Shown here piece after piece: positions 1 through 9,224 of a DNA stretch of 52,207 nt; position 1 is the stretch's first letter; the number at the start of each line of letters is the position of its first letter. The position numbers and the translations under genes are program-made. The notes beneath the pieces are model-generated. The model was not told the DNA's origin, did no database searches, and saw only the letters and a program-made list of their open reading frames with translations. Origin of the DNA: JAGLHV01 sp023143305 [NCBI: Clostridia bacterium] (GTDB lineage Bacteria; CBDUZB01; JAGLHV01); the NCBI GenBank assembly GCA_030637025.1, contig DAOVVV010000018.1:1-52207 (forward strand), given 5' to 3'.

Positions 1-1
1 G

Positions 2-1435
2 GTTAAAGCCGGAGTAGCAGGTACACCTCGGTATTTAGATTCAAGTGATTTTACAGATAACGGAACCAGCATTGAAATAGCGAATGATGCCATTGATACG
101 GCTAAAATATTAGATGCTAATGTGACAACTGCTAAAATTGCAGATGCCAATGTAACTACTGCCAAGATTCTTGATGCCAATGTTACTACAGTGAAAATAT
201 TAGATGCTAATGTTACCACAGCGAAGATCGCCGATTTAAATGTTACTACCGTAAAAATCGCTGATGCAAATATCACTACTGCAAAAGTAGCTGACGATGC
301 AATTACCGAACCCAAGTTAGATGTGCTGGATGCCCCGGCAGACGGTGAAGTTCTGGCCTGGAATAATGCCAGCAGTAGATTCGAATGGGTAGCTCAAAGT
401 GCCGGAACTGACGAATTGGTCAAAGCCGGAGTAGCCGGTACACCTCGGTATTTAGATACAAGTGATTTTACAGATAATGGAACCAGTATAGAAATAGCTA
501 ATGATGCAATTGATACGGCTAAAATATTAGATGCCAATATTACAACCGCAAAGATAGCAGATGCAAATATTACCACAGTTAAGATTCTTAATGCCAATAT
601 AACTACTGCGAAGATAGCAGATGCCAATATAACTACAGTGAAAATATTAGATGCTAATGTGACCACAGCCAAGATAGCCGATTTGAATGTTACTACCGGT
701 AAGATAGCAGATTCCGGTGTGACCACCGTCAAAATTGCGGATGCCAATGTCACTACTGCCAAAGTCGCAGATAATGCAATTACCGAACCCAAGTTAGATG
801 TGCTGGATGCCCCAGCAGACGGAGAAGTTCTTGCCTGGAATAATGCCGGCAGTAGATTCGAATGGGTAAGTCAAACAGCTAACAGTGACGAGTTAGTCAA
901 AGCCGGGGTAGCAGGTACACCCCGATATTTAGATACCGGAGATTTTACAGATAATGGAACCAGTATAGAAATTGCTAATGATGCAATTGATACGGCTAAA
1001 ATATTGGATGCTAATGTAACCACAGCGAAGATAGCAGATGCCAATGTAACTACTGCCAAAATCGCAGATTCAAATGTAACCACAGTGAAGATAGCTGACG
1101 CCAATGTGACAACAGCTAAGATAGCTGATTTAAATGTTACTACCGGTAAAATAGCTGATTCAGGTGTAACCACTGTAAAAATTGCAGACGCCAATATAAC
1201 TACTGCCAAGATTCTAGATGCCAATGTAACCACAGCTAAAATAGCTGACGTTAATGTAACTACCGCTAAGATTGCCGACAGTAATGTAACGACTGCAAAA
1301 ATAGCTGATGCGAATGTTACTACAGCCAAAGTCGCAGATAATGCAGTGACAGAACCTAAGTTAGATGTGCTGGATGCCCCGGCAGATGGTGAAGTGTTAG
1401 CCTGGAATAATGCCGGCAGCCGGTTTGAATGGTTA
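2..1435 (+). repeat. Nested coding repeats: three long repeats made of 30-bp units
   Basis: The marker KAGVAGTPRYLD occurs at bases 2, 419 and 896, and the closing marker EPKLDVLDAPADGE starts at about 308, 785 and 1352. The first repeat is 417 bases as seen, the second 477; end-marker spacing is 477 then 567. The differences are 60 and 90 bases, that is two and three 30-bp units, so the copies hold 7, 9 and 12 ten-residue units. Neighbouring units encode nearly the same peptide with different synonymous codons. Confidence 0.9.
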
Positions 1436-2029
1436 GATCAATCACTAGGAAATAACACCTTAGATCAAGCTTATGACCAGGGAGGAGTTGGTGCCGGGCG
1501 TACGATTACAGTCGATAGCGGACCGGTCCAATTAAATGCTGCAGGGACTCAATCCCGTTTACGAATGGTTCAACGTAGCGTACCAACCAGTCCGGCTGAT
1601 GGTGATATAGAAATATTCGATACTAATTTAGGACCACTGCAGTTTTATTATGATAGTGCTCGTGGTAAATGGTTATCGAGCATGGTTTTAACTGATGGTG
1701 GAGGTCGGAATAATAATGTATCGGCGGGGAATTATTTGAAAATGTTTGATGGATTAACTCTCAGTGCAAATGTGGGCCATCAAGTTCCCGATGATGTTTG
1801 TGTAGTAGCTGTAGCTTTGTCATGTGGTCTATCGTCAACTTGTACGATACTTCTTAGAGCGAATGGTACAAGTTTGACCGGTACAGGGGTTAGTCTTGCT
1901 TCGTCAAATAAAAATAAAAGTAACGATCTCAATATAAATGCCAATGATGGTGATATTATTACGCCTTATGTTTCCGTTGGAACTGCAAGAAGTCCACAAG
2001 TGCAGTATTATTACAGGATTAGAAGGTAA
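2..2029 (+). CDS. Tail-fibre-like repeat surface protein, 5'-truncated by window edge
   Basis: The reading frame is already open at base 2, so the true start lies upstream of the window; the first ATG inside (122) is only an internal Met. The protein is almost entirely repeats: ten-residue units of the type VTTAKIADAN, grouped into three larger repeats that each close with a block containing ADGEVLAWNN and FEW, a motif type common in phage tail-fibre and bacterial surface proteins. After about base 1440 the sequence is non-repetitive (LDQAYDQGG, then GDIEIFDTNLG and FYYDSARGKWL) and ends in a predicted beta-rich domain finishing YYYRIRR, which resembles receptor-binding tips of tail fibres. 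I infer an extended surface or fibre-like adhesin; export signal and N-terminus cannot be seen. The large barrel gene follows 116 bases downstream on the same strand. A prophage fibre is an alternative, but no other phage genes are visible. Confidence 0.85.
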   Translation, partial: VKAGVAGTPRYLDSSDFTDNGTSIEIANDAIDTAKILDANVTTAKIADANVTTAKILDANVTTVKILDANVTTAKIADLNVTTVKIADANITTAKVADDAITEPKLDVLDAPADGEVLAWNNASSRFEWVAQSAGTDELVKAGVAGTPRYLDTSDFTDNGTSIEIANDAIDTAKILDANITTAKIADANITTVKILNANITTAKIADANITTVKILDANVTTAKIADLNVTTGKIADSGVTTVKIADANVTTAKVADNAITEPKLDVLDAPADGEVLAWNNAGSRFEWVSQTANSDELVKAGVAGTPRYLDTGDFTDNGTSIEIANDAIDTAKILDANVTTAKIADANVTTAKIADSNVTTVKIADANVTTAKIADLNVTTGKIADSGVTTVKIADANITTAKILDANVTTAKIADVNVTTAKIADSNVTTAKIADANVTTAKVADNAVTEPKLDVLDAPADGEVLAWNNAGSRFEWLDQSLGNNTLDQAYDQGGVGAGRTITVDSGPVQLNAAGTQSRLRMVQRSVPTSPADGDIEIFDTNLGPLQFYYDSARGKWLSSMVLTDGGGRNNNVSAGNYLKMFDGLTLSANVGHQVPDDVCVVAVALSCGLSSTCTILLRANGTSLTGTGVSLASSNKNKSNDLNINANDGDIITPYVSVGTARSPQVQYYYRIRR

Positions 2030-2145
2030 AAATATGGTTTATTATTTTGGATTTATATACGAGATTATGAATGGAAAACTTGAAAAGAAGCATAAAATAG
2101 TTAAAAACTTGAACTTTATAATTAGACAAGGAAAGGGTTTTTCTT

Positions 2146-5100
2146 ATGCGTAAAGTTGTATTGCTATTAATTTTAATAATTTTAATAATCGGAAGCATAG
2201 TATCTTCTGCTTTTGCTGATTTAACTATTGAAGCAGGAGAAACTTTTACTTTGTCTGCTGATGAAACTATGATTATAGATGGGAATTTGACCATTGAGCC
2301 AACGGGGATATTGGATGCTTCTGCTTCCGGTGCAAATATATTTATTAGTGGAGATTGGTTAAACTCAGGAACATTTACTCCAGGAAACAATACCGTTAAT
2401 TTTATTGATAATACACTGGTTTCTAATATTACCGGAAATACAAATTTTTATAATTTTTCCTGTACTACTGCTAATAAACAACTTGCTTTTCAGTCAGGTT
2501 CTATCCAGACTATTACCAATACTTTAACTCTTAATGGCCAGGCACCAGGAACAGAAATAATATTACGCTCTTTAATTCCGGGTGTTCGTTGGACGTTTGA
2601 TGTATCAGGTAATGATCAAAACGTCGAATATGTAGATGTTCAGGATTCAGAGTCTGTCAGTAATAACATATATGCTGGTAATTCTATTAATTCAGGAAAT
2701 AATGATGATACTCTAAGTTCGCCTCATTGGGTATTTACTGCACCTATTTCTATTACTTCCCCTGGAGATGGGTATACGATAGGACAAATTCCTACGATTA
2801 TAGGATATACGCAAAACCCCAATACTTCTTTTACCATTCAGGGAATTTCAGGTGGTGCAACAATAGTAGTAACTCAAGGGGTTTCGGATGATAATGGTAA
2901 TTTCAGGGTTGTAGTTGATTCAACAACTTCTCTGGATTTGGGTGCTAATAGTTTAACACCATATATAGGTGTTATTTATGGGTTACCGGTTAATGTTACA
3001 GTAATTAATAATCCTTCTCCTCAACAGGTTTGTACAATCAATGTTCCTACTCTGGATCCCCCTTCACCAAATACAAGGGTAAAATCAAATCCTTTTATAG
3101 TTAATGGTTTTGGTCCTCCGGGTACCCGGATAAGAATTGAAGCATTAGATAGGGATGGCAATTTGATTTTAGATTGTGGTAGTGCGGATTCGGATTCAAT
3201 TACAGGGGAATATACTATAAATTGTGATGCAGTATTAAATAATTTAATTGCGGGGATAAATATTTTGTCAGTAACAGCTTATACCGGTACAGGTAATGCT
3301 ATAACCACGAGTCTTTTAAAAGAAGTAACTTTTTATGATCCTTTCGGCATCGTTTTTGATTCTGTAAATAATAATCCTGTTACCGGGGCAACAGTTACTT
3401 TATATTATGATAATGACCCGGGTTCAGGAAGGGATTGGATACCGGCACAGCCGGGTAGTCATATTGTTGCCGGGGATATTAATCCTCAAATAACCGACGT
3501 AGAGGGGTTTTATAGTTTTATTTGTGCTAACGGAGATTTTTATATTGATATCATTGCTGCCGGATATAGTTATCCTTCGGCAGAAATAACCTTTTTGTCA
3601 GGAAGAACTATTGTTGCAGGGTCAAAAGGAGAAGTTTTTACAGTAAACGGTGCAATAATTGAAATGGATCAACCAATGAGTCCGACAGCAAATTTGTTGA
3701 GGATAGAAAAAGGGGCGAATAAAAAAGAAGTAACTGTTGGTGAGGTGGTCACTTATACTGTTACTATTGAAAATGTAAGTTCCAATAGTGTGACTAATGT
3801 ATATTTAGAAGATAAAATACCAGCGGGATTTAAGTACATAAAAGGGAAAGTTATTTTGGATGATATGCTTATTTTGGATCCTACCGGAGGAAGGCCCCTT
3901 TCTTTTAATATAGGCACCCTTTCTGCCGGTCAAATTCGGACGCTTAAATATCAATTGGTAGTTGGGTCGGGCGTAACCTTGGGTGATTATAAAAATAAAG
4001 CTTGGGCTAAGTATTTTGACGGCACAGTTATATCTAACCAGGCAGTTAAAACAGTTAAAGTTATTTCCGAACCGCTTTTTGATTTAGGTACAGTGATAGG
4101 GAAAGTGTTTTGGGATTGGAATAAAAACGGTGTTCAGGATAATATAAAAACGTTGAATGCAAATAGACCGGAGATAGGTATTGCTAATATAGAAATTGTA
4201 ACCGAAGAAGGAATAATTATTACTACGGATAAGGATGGTAAATATCATTTACCGGCTATGAGTTCGGGCAGGCATCTTTTAAGAATTGATGAAAGGACTT
4301 TGCCCGACGGAGCTTATTTGACCACCCATAAGGCTGTTATTATAGATATAAAACCGGGACTTTTAGCCAAGGTTAATTTTGGAGTAAATTTAAACGCGGG
4401 AAAAGATTTTATGGGGATACCTTTTCAAATTATTCAGGAAAGAGATATTCCTCAGCCCCGCTTAAATGTAGTGATGTTAAGTGATGGCTTTACGATTAAA
4501 AAAGGGAATTTAAAAGGAAGAGCAGAATTTAGAATATTTACTAACTATCAACTTTTTATTAATAAATGGAGATTGGAAATAGTAGATAAATATACAAAAC
4601 AGGTGGTGAAAACATTTAGAGGAACGGTAGATAATATTTTTAAATCCATTTATTGGTTTGGCGATGATGACCCAAAAATTATTAACAAGTTAGTAAGTGG
4701 TGATTATGTGTATAGGGTGGTGGTAAGAGATGCTAAGGGTAGGGAGGATGTAACTATCCAAAGAGATTTCAAGTATGTTGAAAAAGAGCTAGTATCGGAA
4801 TTAATAGATAAAGAAAGTGAAATAAATAACTTAAAAGAACAAAATATAAAAATAGAAGGAGAAACGATTAGAATTAAAAATCAAAATTCCTCTTTATCTA
4901 TGAATATGTCTCTCCCGGAAAAAATTGAGAATGTAGTAATAGTCAAAACAAAAGAAAAAGTAATAGAAATTAGTATTATAAAAGATGAAAAATTAATAGT
5001 GGATGATTTATTGCAGGGGCAAAGCATAAAAGAATCAAAAAGTCAAAATGAAATCGAAATGATTTTGCCCAAAGGAAAATATATTATAAAATTTAATTAT

Positions 5101-7941
5101 GAGCAAGAAGAAGGAATAAATAAAGATATTAATCAAGAAAACTTAGTTACCCAAAATACAGAATTGTTTATCAGGAACTATACCAAAAAGGTAACCGTAG
5201 GAGATGACTACTTCTTTTTGGTAGCAATGGGTGATGCTAAGATGGGTTATACTTTTAATCAAGGCAATATAGAGCCGGTTCAACATGATGATAAATTTAA
5301 AGAAGGTGCATGGGTTGAAGAAAAGCTTGCTTATTATTTAAAAGGCAAAATCAAAGGTAAATACTTAATAACTTCAAGTTTTAATTCTGATCGGCAGAGA
5401 AAAGAATTATTTAGAAACTTAGATCCGGATAAATATTATCCTGTTTATGGGGATGGCTCATTAATTGATTATAAAAACACAGATACCCAGGGAATGCTTT
5501 ATGTTTTAATCGAAAATGATAAGTCGCAAATCTTGTGGGGAAATTATGATACTGCTTTTACCGATACGGAATTTGCCCGCTTTGTACGAACTCTTTACGG
5601 TGGGAAAATTCATTTGCAAACCGCTTCAATTACTAAATTCGGTGATTCTCGTATAAAACTGATTATATTTGGAGCTTGTGCTAAACAAAAAGCCGCACAT
5701 AATGAATTTGCAGGGACAGGAGGATCGTTGTATTATCTTAAACACAAAGAAGTGGTTGAAGGCTCGGAAAAAATAAAAATAGAAGTAAGAGACAAAATTA
5801 CTGAATTAGTTTTATCGATGACAGAAATGAAAGAGAATATTGATTATGAGATAGATTATTCTAACGGAAGAATTACTTTTTATAAACCCGTTCCTCATTT
5901 TTCTGAATCAAGTTTAATTATTGCCAGTCATTTAGAGGATGGTAATCCTGTTTATGTAGTTGTCGATTACGAGTATACTCTGAAGGAAAGTTACGACGAA
6001 GGGGTGATAGGTGTTCGTATGAATGAATCTTTTAGTGATTATTTACTTATGGGAGGGACCTATATTAAAGAAGAACAAAGCAATCAGGATTATGAGTTAA
6101 AAGGAATTGATGCCAATGTTAATTTATCTAAAAATATAAAATTAACCGCTGAATATGCAGAAAGCAAATCGGAAGCGACAGGGAGTTTTATTTCCAATGA
6201 CGGAGGTATTTCCTTTGAAGAACTTCCTACAGATGAATATGCTAAAGATAAAGCTTATGGTTTAAAGGGGGGAACATATTTATTCAACAATAAATTAGGG
6301 TTATCCGGTTATTACAAACGGATAGGTAATGATTTTTCTACTTCAGCTACAAGTTCACAGCAGGGAAAAGAATTAAAGGGTTTAAATATAAGCTGTAATA
6401 TTAATTCTCACCTGAAGATGTTTGGGTCGTATGATATTCAACGTTTGATAGAAGATGGTAATTCTCAAACCAAACTTCAATTGGGAGCAACTGAAACACA
6501 AACAACTTCTTTGCAGTTTGTTCAGGATACAGATAGATTAAAATTTACTACTGAATATCGTCATCAGGAAGTAAAAGAGAAAAAAGAAGAATTTGAGTCG
6601 GAAACGAATACCAAAGGAGATACTATTGCTATAAAAGGGGATTACAAATTAAATGAAAAAATGGATATTTCTTTAGAACAGCAGACAACTATTACAGGAA
6701 ATATAAATCATCAAACCACTGTGGGAATGACGGCTAAAATGTCTGATTGGTTATCTTTACGCGGTAAGGAAACAGTTGCTACCCAGGGTACTGCTACCAG
6801 TGTTGGTATTACTTCGACAATCCGAAATAGACTTGAAATTTCTAATGATTACTCCAGAACTAATTATAAAACAGGAGAAGTTAGTGATAATACTTCTTTA
6901 ACTTTAAGTACCAAATTAAATGAGAAAACCCAAATTAATGGTACTTATGCACTAACAGATTCAATGAATGAAAACAAAACTTCATCTGTAAGTTTTGGGG
7001 TAAACCGAAAAATTAATAATAATTTAACGGCAAATGCAGAAAGAAATTTTATTTCCTCTAAAAATCAAACAACTTTTACCAATATTTTAGGTTTATCCGG
7101 GAATATTAACAATAAATGGGGTATGCAGGGGACTTTTGAGCAAGGAACTGTTCAGGATTATGATGGAAGTCAATACAAACGTCAAGCAGGGACAATGGGG
7201 GTAAGTTATGTAAGTAAAGATATTCATTCCCAAAAAATAATATTTAAAGCTTCAAGTAAATCCGAACTACGCATCGATAAAGGAGAGGAAGATAAAAGAC
7301 AAGTCCTTGTTTATAATGCAGTTGAAGGAAAGCTCAATTCTAATACAACTGTTTTTGTCAGAGCTAATATGTCGGAAACCAAAAATATTACCACCGGTTT
7401 AATTGAAGCTCAATATAAGGAATTAGGTTTTGGATTGGCTTATCGCCCGGTTAGTTTTGACTGGTTAAACCTTTTGGCTAAATACACTTATTTAGAAGAT
7501 GCTTCCCCGGTAACACAAAGTGACATTAATGATATTGAGGAAGAAAAGGCGCATGTAATATCGGGAGAAACGATAATTGATTTTACGGCTAAGTGGCAAT
7601 TGACAGAAAAATTGGCTTATAAAATAGGTGAGGAAAAAGTAACCGGATTTGACTTTACTAAAACATCAACATGGCTCTGGATAAACAGGCTTGGTTATAA
7701 CATTAATAAAAATTGGCAGGTATCCGGTGAATATAGGGTTTTAACTCAGGAACAAGCTTGTGACCAAAAACAGGGTTCTTTATTTGAATTATCCAGAAAT
7801 ATGAGTAAATCCATACAAATGGGAATAGGATATAATTTTACTGATTTCAATGACAATTTAACCCATCTGGATTATACCACTCACGGTCCGTTTATCAGAT
7901 TTACTGCTAAATTTTATGACCTTAAACCAGCCAAAAAGTAG
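2146..7941 (+). CDS. Giant exported protein: Ig-like/DUF11 domains plus outer-membrane barrel
   Basis: 1931 residues with a clear signal peptide (hydrophobic residues 4-20, cleavage site AFA|D at 24/25) and a good Shine-Dalgarno (AAGGAAAGG) before ATG 2146. In order: a filamentous-type beta region (25-200), Ig-like and carboxypeptidase-regulatory-like modules (about 200-510), a DUF11 module (515-625, EVVTYTVTIENVS), an SdrD B-like module (about 647-745, GKVFWDWNKNGVQD), a Lys/Glu-rich predicted coiled coil (870-915), then from about 1030 to the end alternating, aromatic-ended strands typical of a large outer-membrane barrel. A conserved-looking block sits at 1096 (KYYPVYGDGS) followed by SQILWGNYDT. 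I infer an outer-membrane-anchored surface protein, possibly the anchor or secretion partner of the upstream repeat protein. No enzymatic motif is seen. It converges with the next gene, 23 bases between stops. Confidence 0.88.
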   Translation: MRKVVLLLILIILIIGSIVSSAFADLTIEAGETFTLSADETMIIDGNLTIEPTGILDASASGANIFISGDWLNSGTFTPGNNTVNFIDNTLVSNITGNTNFYNFSCTTANKQLAFQSGSIQTITNTLTLNGQAPGTEIILRSLIPGVRWTFDVSGNDQNVEYVDVQDSESVSNNIYAGNSINSGNNDDTLSSPHWVFTAPISITSPGDGYTIGQIPTIIGYTQNPNTSFTIQGISGGATIVVTQGVSDDNGNFRVVVDSTTSLDLGANSLTPYIGVIYGLPVNVTVINNPSPQQVCTINVPTLDPPSPNTRVKSNPFIVNGFGPPGTRIRIEALDRDGNLILDCGSADSDSITGEYTINCDAVLNNLIAGINILSVTAYTGTGNAITTSLLKEVTFYDPFGIVFDSVNNNPVTGATVTLYYDNDPGSGRDWIPAQPGSHIVAGDINPQITDVEGFYSFICANGDFYIDIIAAGYSYPSAEITFLSGRTIVAGSKGEVFTVNGAIIEMDQPMSPTANLLRIEKGANKKEVTVGEVVTYTVTIENVSSNSVTNVYLEDKIPAGFKYIKGKVILDDMLILDPTGGRPLSFNIGTLSAGQIRTLKYQLVVGSGVTLGDYKNKAWAKYFDGTVISNQAVKTVKVISEPLFDLGTVIGKVFWDWNKNGVQDNIKTLNANRPEIGIANIEIVTEEGIIITTDKDGKYHLPAMSSGRHLLRIDERTLPDGAYLTTHKAVIIDIKPGLLAKVNFGVNLNAGKDFMGIPFQIIQERDIPQPRLNVVMLSDGFTIKKGNLKGRAEFRIFTNYQLFINKWRLEIVDKYTKQVVKTFRGTVDNIFKSIYWFGDDDPKIINKLVSGDYVYRVVVRDAKGREDVTIQRDFKYVEKELVSELIDKESEINNLKEQNIKIEGETIRIKNQNSSLSMNMSLPEKIENVVIVKTKEKVIEISIIKDEKLIVDDLLQGQSIKESKSQNEIEMILPKGKYIIKFNYEQEEGINKDINQENLVTQNTELFIRNYTKKVTVGDDYFFLVAMGDAKMGYTFNQGNIEPVQHDDKFKEGAWVEEKLAYYLKGKIKGKYLITSSFNSDRQRKELFRNLDPDKYYPVYGDGSLIDYKNTDTQGMLYVLIENDKSQILWGNYDTAFTDTEFARFVRTLYGGKIHLQTASITKFGDSRIKLIIFGACAKQKAAHNEFAGTGGSLYYLKHKEVVEGSEKIKIEVRDKITELVLSMTEMKENIDYEIDYSNGRITFYKPVPHFSESSLIIASHLEDGNPVYVVVDYEYTLKESYDEGVIGVRMNESFSDYLLMGGTYIKEEQSNQDYELKGIDANVNLSKNIKLTAEYAESKSEATGSFISNDGGISFEELPTDEYAKDKAYGLKGGTYLFNNKLGLSGYYKRIGNDFSTSATSSQQGKELKGLNISCNINSHLKMFGSYDIQRLIEDGNSQTKLQLGATETQTTSLQFVQDTDRLKFTTEYRHQEVKEKKEEFESETNTKGDTIAIKGDYKLNEKMDISLEQQTTITGNINHQTTVGMTAKMSDWLSLRGKETVATQGTATSVGITSTIRNRLEISNDYSRTNYKTGEVSDNTSLTLSTKLNEKTQINGTYALTDSMNENKTSSVSFGVNRKINNNLTANAERNFISSKNQTTFTNILGLSGNINNKWGMQGTFEQGTVQDYDGSQYKRQAGTMGVSYVSKDIHSQKIIFKASSKSELRIDKGEEDKRQVLVYNAVEGKLNSNTTVFVRANMSETKNITTGLIEAQYKELGFGLAYRPVSFDWLNLLAKYTYLEDASPVTQSDINDIEEEKAHVISGETIIDFTAKWQLTEKLAYKIGEEKVTGFDFTKTSTWLWINRLGYNINKNWQVSGEYRVLTQEQACDQKQGSLFELSRNMSKSIQMGIGYNFTDFNDNLTHLDYTTHGPFIRFTAKFYDLKPAKK

Positions 7942-7964
7942 ATAACCACTGTTATGTTTTTTTC

Positions 7965-8471
7965 TTAAAAAGGCAGATGAAATCCTATATAACCATCCAA
8001 AATTAATTTTGCTTCATCCATTAGAATTAATACAGGTGTTATTTCATAAACAAGCAGCGGAGTCCTTTTGTTTTTGTATTTTTGGTGGTCGCCCCAATTG
8101 AAAAAAAGCGGGAACCTGATTCCTAAACGTTGTTTTTTATCACTACTAAGTCGAAGACCTACACCCATATTAAAATTATAAGTGAAATACATTTCTCCGA
8201 TTTGTGTTGCTTTAACTTTAGAATTATCAGGGGGAAGAAATAGAAAATCGCTGTAAAGGACTAATTCTTTGGATAGAGTCATTCCTATTCCTGATTTTGT
8301 GGTTATAAGAGTTAGATCCGGGGGAATTAAAAAAGAAATTCCTAACGGTTGTCCCAGAGTGGCAAAGAAAGCAATATCTTTTTCTTTCTGTTTGGGTTCT
8401 TTAGCTAACACTTTAAGGTTTAAGCTCAATACCAATAAAAAAATTAATAAAATATTTTTTTTAATAGACAT
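7965..8471 (-). CDS. Small exported outer-membrane-like protein, unknown function
   Basis: 168 residues on the minus strand. It has a signal peptide (residues 4-23, cleavage at VLA|K) and then short alternating strands with many aromatic and glycine residues, ending in HLPF. A C-terminal Phe is the usual signature of proteins inserted by the BAM machinery. The start ATG at 8471 is preceded by AAGGGGGAAT-like sequence in the minus direction, a plausible ribosome-binding site. The size fits an eight-stranded barrel. I recognise no family. It is convergent with the giant barrel gene and stands alone in its own transcription unit. Function unknown. Confidence 0.7.
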   Translation of the reverse strand: MSIKKNILLIFLLVLSLNLKVLAKEPKQKEKDIAFFATLGQPLGISFLIPPDLTLITTKSGIGMTLSKELVLYSDFLFLPPDNSKVKATQIGEMYFTYNFNMGVGLRLSSDKKQRLGIRFPLFFNWGDHQKYKNKRTPLLVYEITPVLILMDEAKLILDGYIGFHLPF

Positions 8472-9224
8472 GATTTTTTTAATTTCATTCCCCCTTTAAA
8501 ATAGACTTGTGCAAAATACACCTATTCTGTCATTCCTCTCTGCTTTGCAGAACTCTTAACAGTATTTTTTTTGAAAATCTTTAAATGAAATAATAGTAAA
8601 TTTTATTCTCAACATTTAATGAAATAGTATCAAAAACAAAAAAAAATTTCAAGTTAAAATATAGCGTAGCAATGAAAAGGATAAAATATATCGCTTTTTA
8701 ACTTTCATTACCATAATCATTCGGTTACAGGAGTTTCCTCGAAAATTAGCCCTTAATTTAAAAAAATGCATATTATATGATATAAAGGAAAATAGAAAAT
8801 AGGAAGTGACAAAGGGAGTTAATCTATGTTATAATATTTTCAACCAAAAACTGAAAAAAAAATTACCGAAAGATTATTTTTCTCGAGAAATTTTAAATAC
8901 AAAAATTACTAAAGTTATAAAATATTTGGAATAAAAAAAATCGGGGAAAACCCTGAATTCGGTTAGTATTGACAAAAAAAAAATAATTATTTATAATCCA
9001 TTTCATAATAATGTTGGTAAAATGTTAGATTTTTAATATGGAGTCTCATTGATCCTGAGTGACCGAAGGGAGGCGAAGGGTCGAGTGTTTAATTTTATTC
9101 AGTTTGCTGCGTAAAAGTTATGTGGGATAAACCTTCGATATCCGGTAGCTTGCTGCGGGGTAGTTGATTAAAAAATGTTATTTGTCTAATATAGTAAAAA
9201 CTTTATAATTGGAAAGGAGAAAAA
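8472..9224. other. 753-bp spacer: dispersed repeats, a possible relic and the glmM-operon leader
   Basis: No convincing gene. An open stretch 8806-8934 on the plus strand would encode about 42 residues rich in Lys and Ile, ending VIKYLE; it has no start with a ribosome site and looks like a relic. The sigma70 promoter at 8969-8997 starts a leader of about 220 bases. In the leader lie two dispersed-repeat-like pieces: 9046-9087 (contains CCGAAGGGAGGCGAAGGGTC) and 9128-9163 (contains GGTAGCTTGCTGCGGGG). I see no known riboswitch. Confidence 0.5.
8969..8997 (+). promoter_or_regulatory. Sigma70 promoter for the hexapeptide protein-glmM operon
   Basis: Perfect hexamers: TTGACA at 8969-8974 and TATAAT at 8992-8997 with an exact 17-base A/T spacer. 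Transcription would start near 9004 and leave a leader of about 220 bases before the ATG at 9225. Confidence 0.8.

Noticed and set aside
394-1329. Long minus-strand open frames opposite the repeat protein
   Set aside because: They mirror the 30-bp repeats (Val/Ile/Ala repeats) and overlap the whole plus-strand coding repeat; no ribosome site.
7942-7964. Terminator between the two convergent genes
   Set aside because: Only 23 bases with no hairpin followed by T run.
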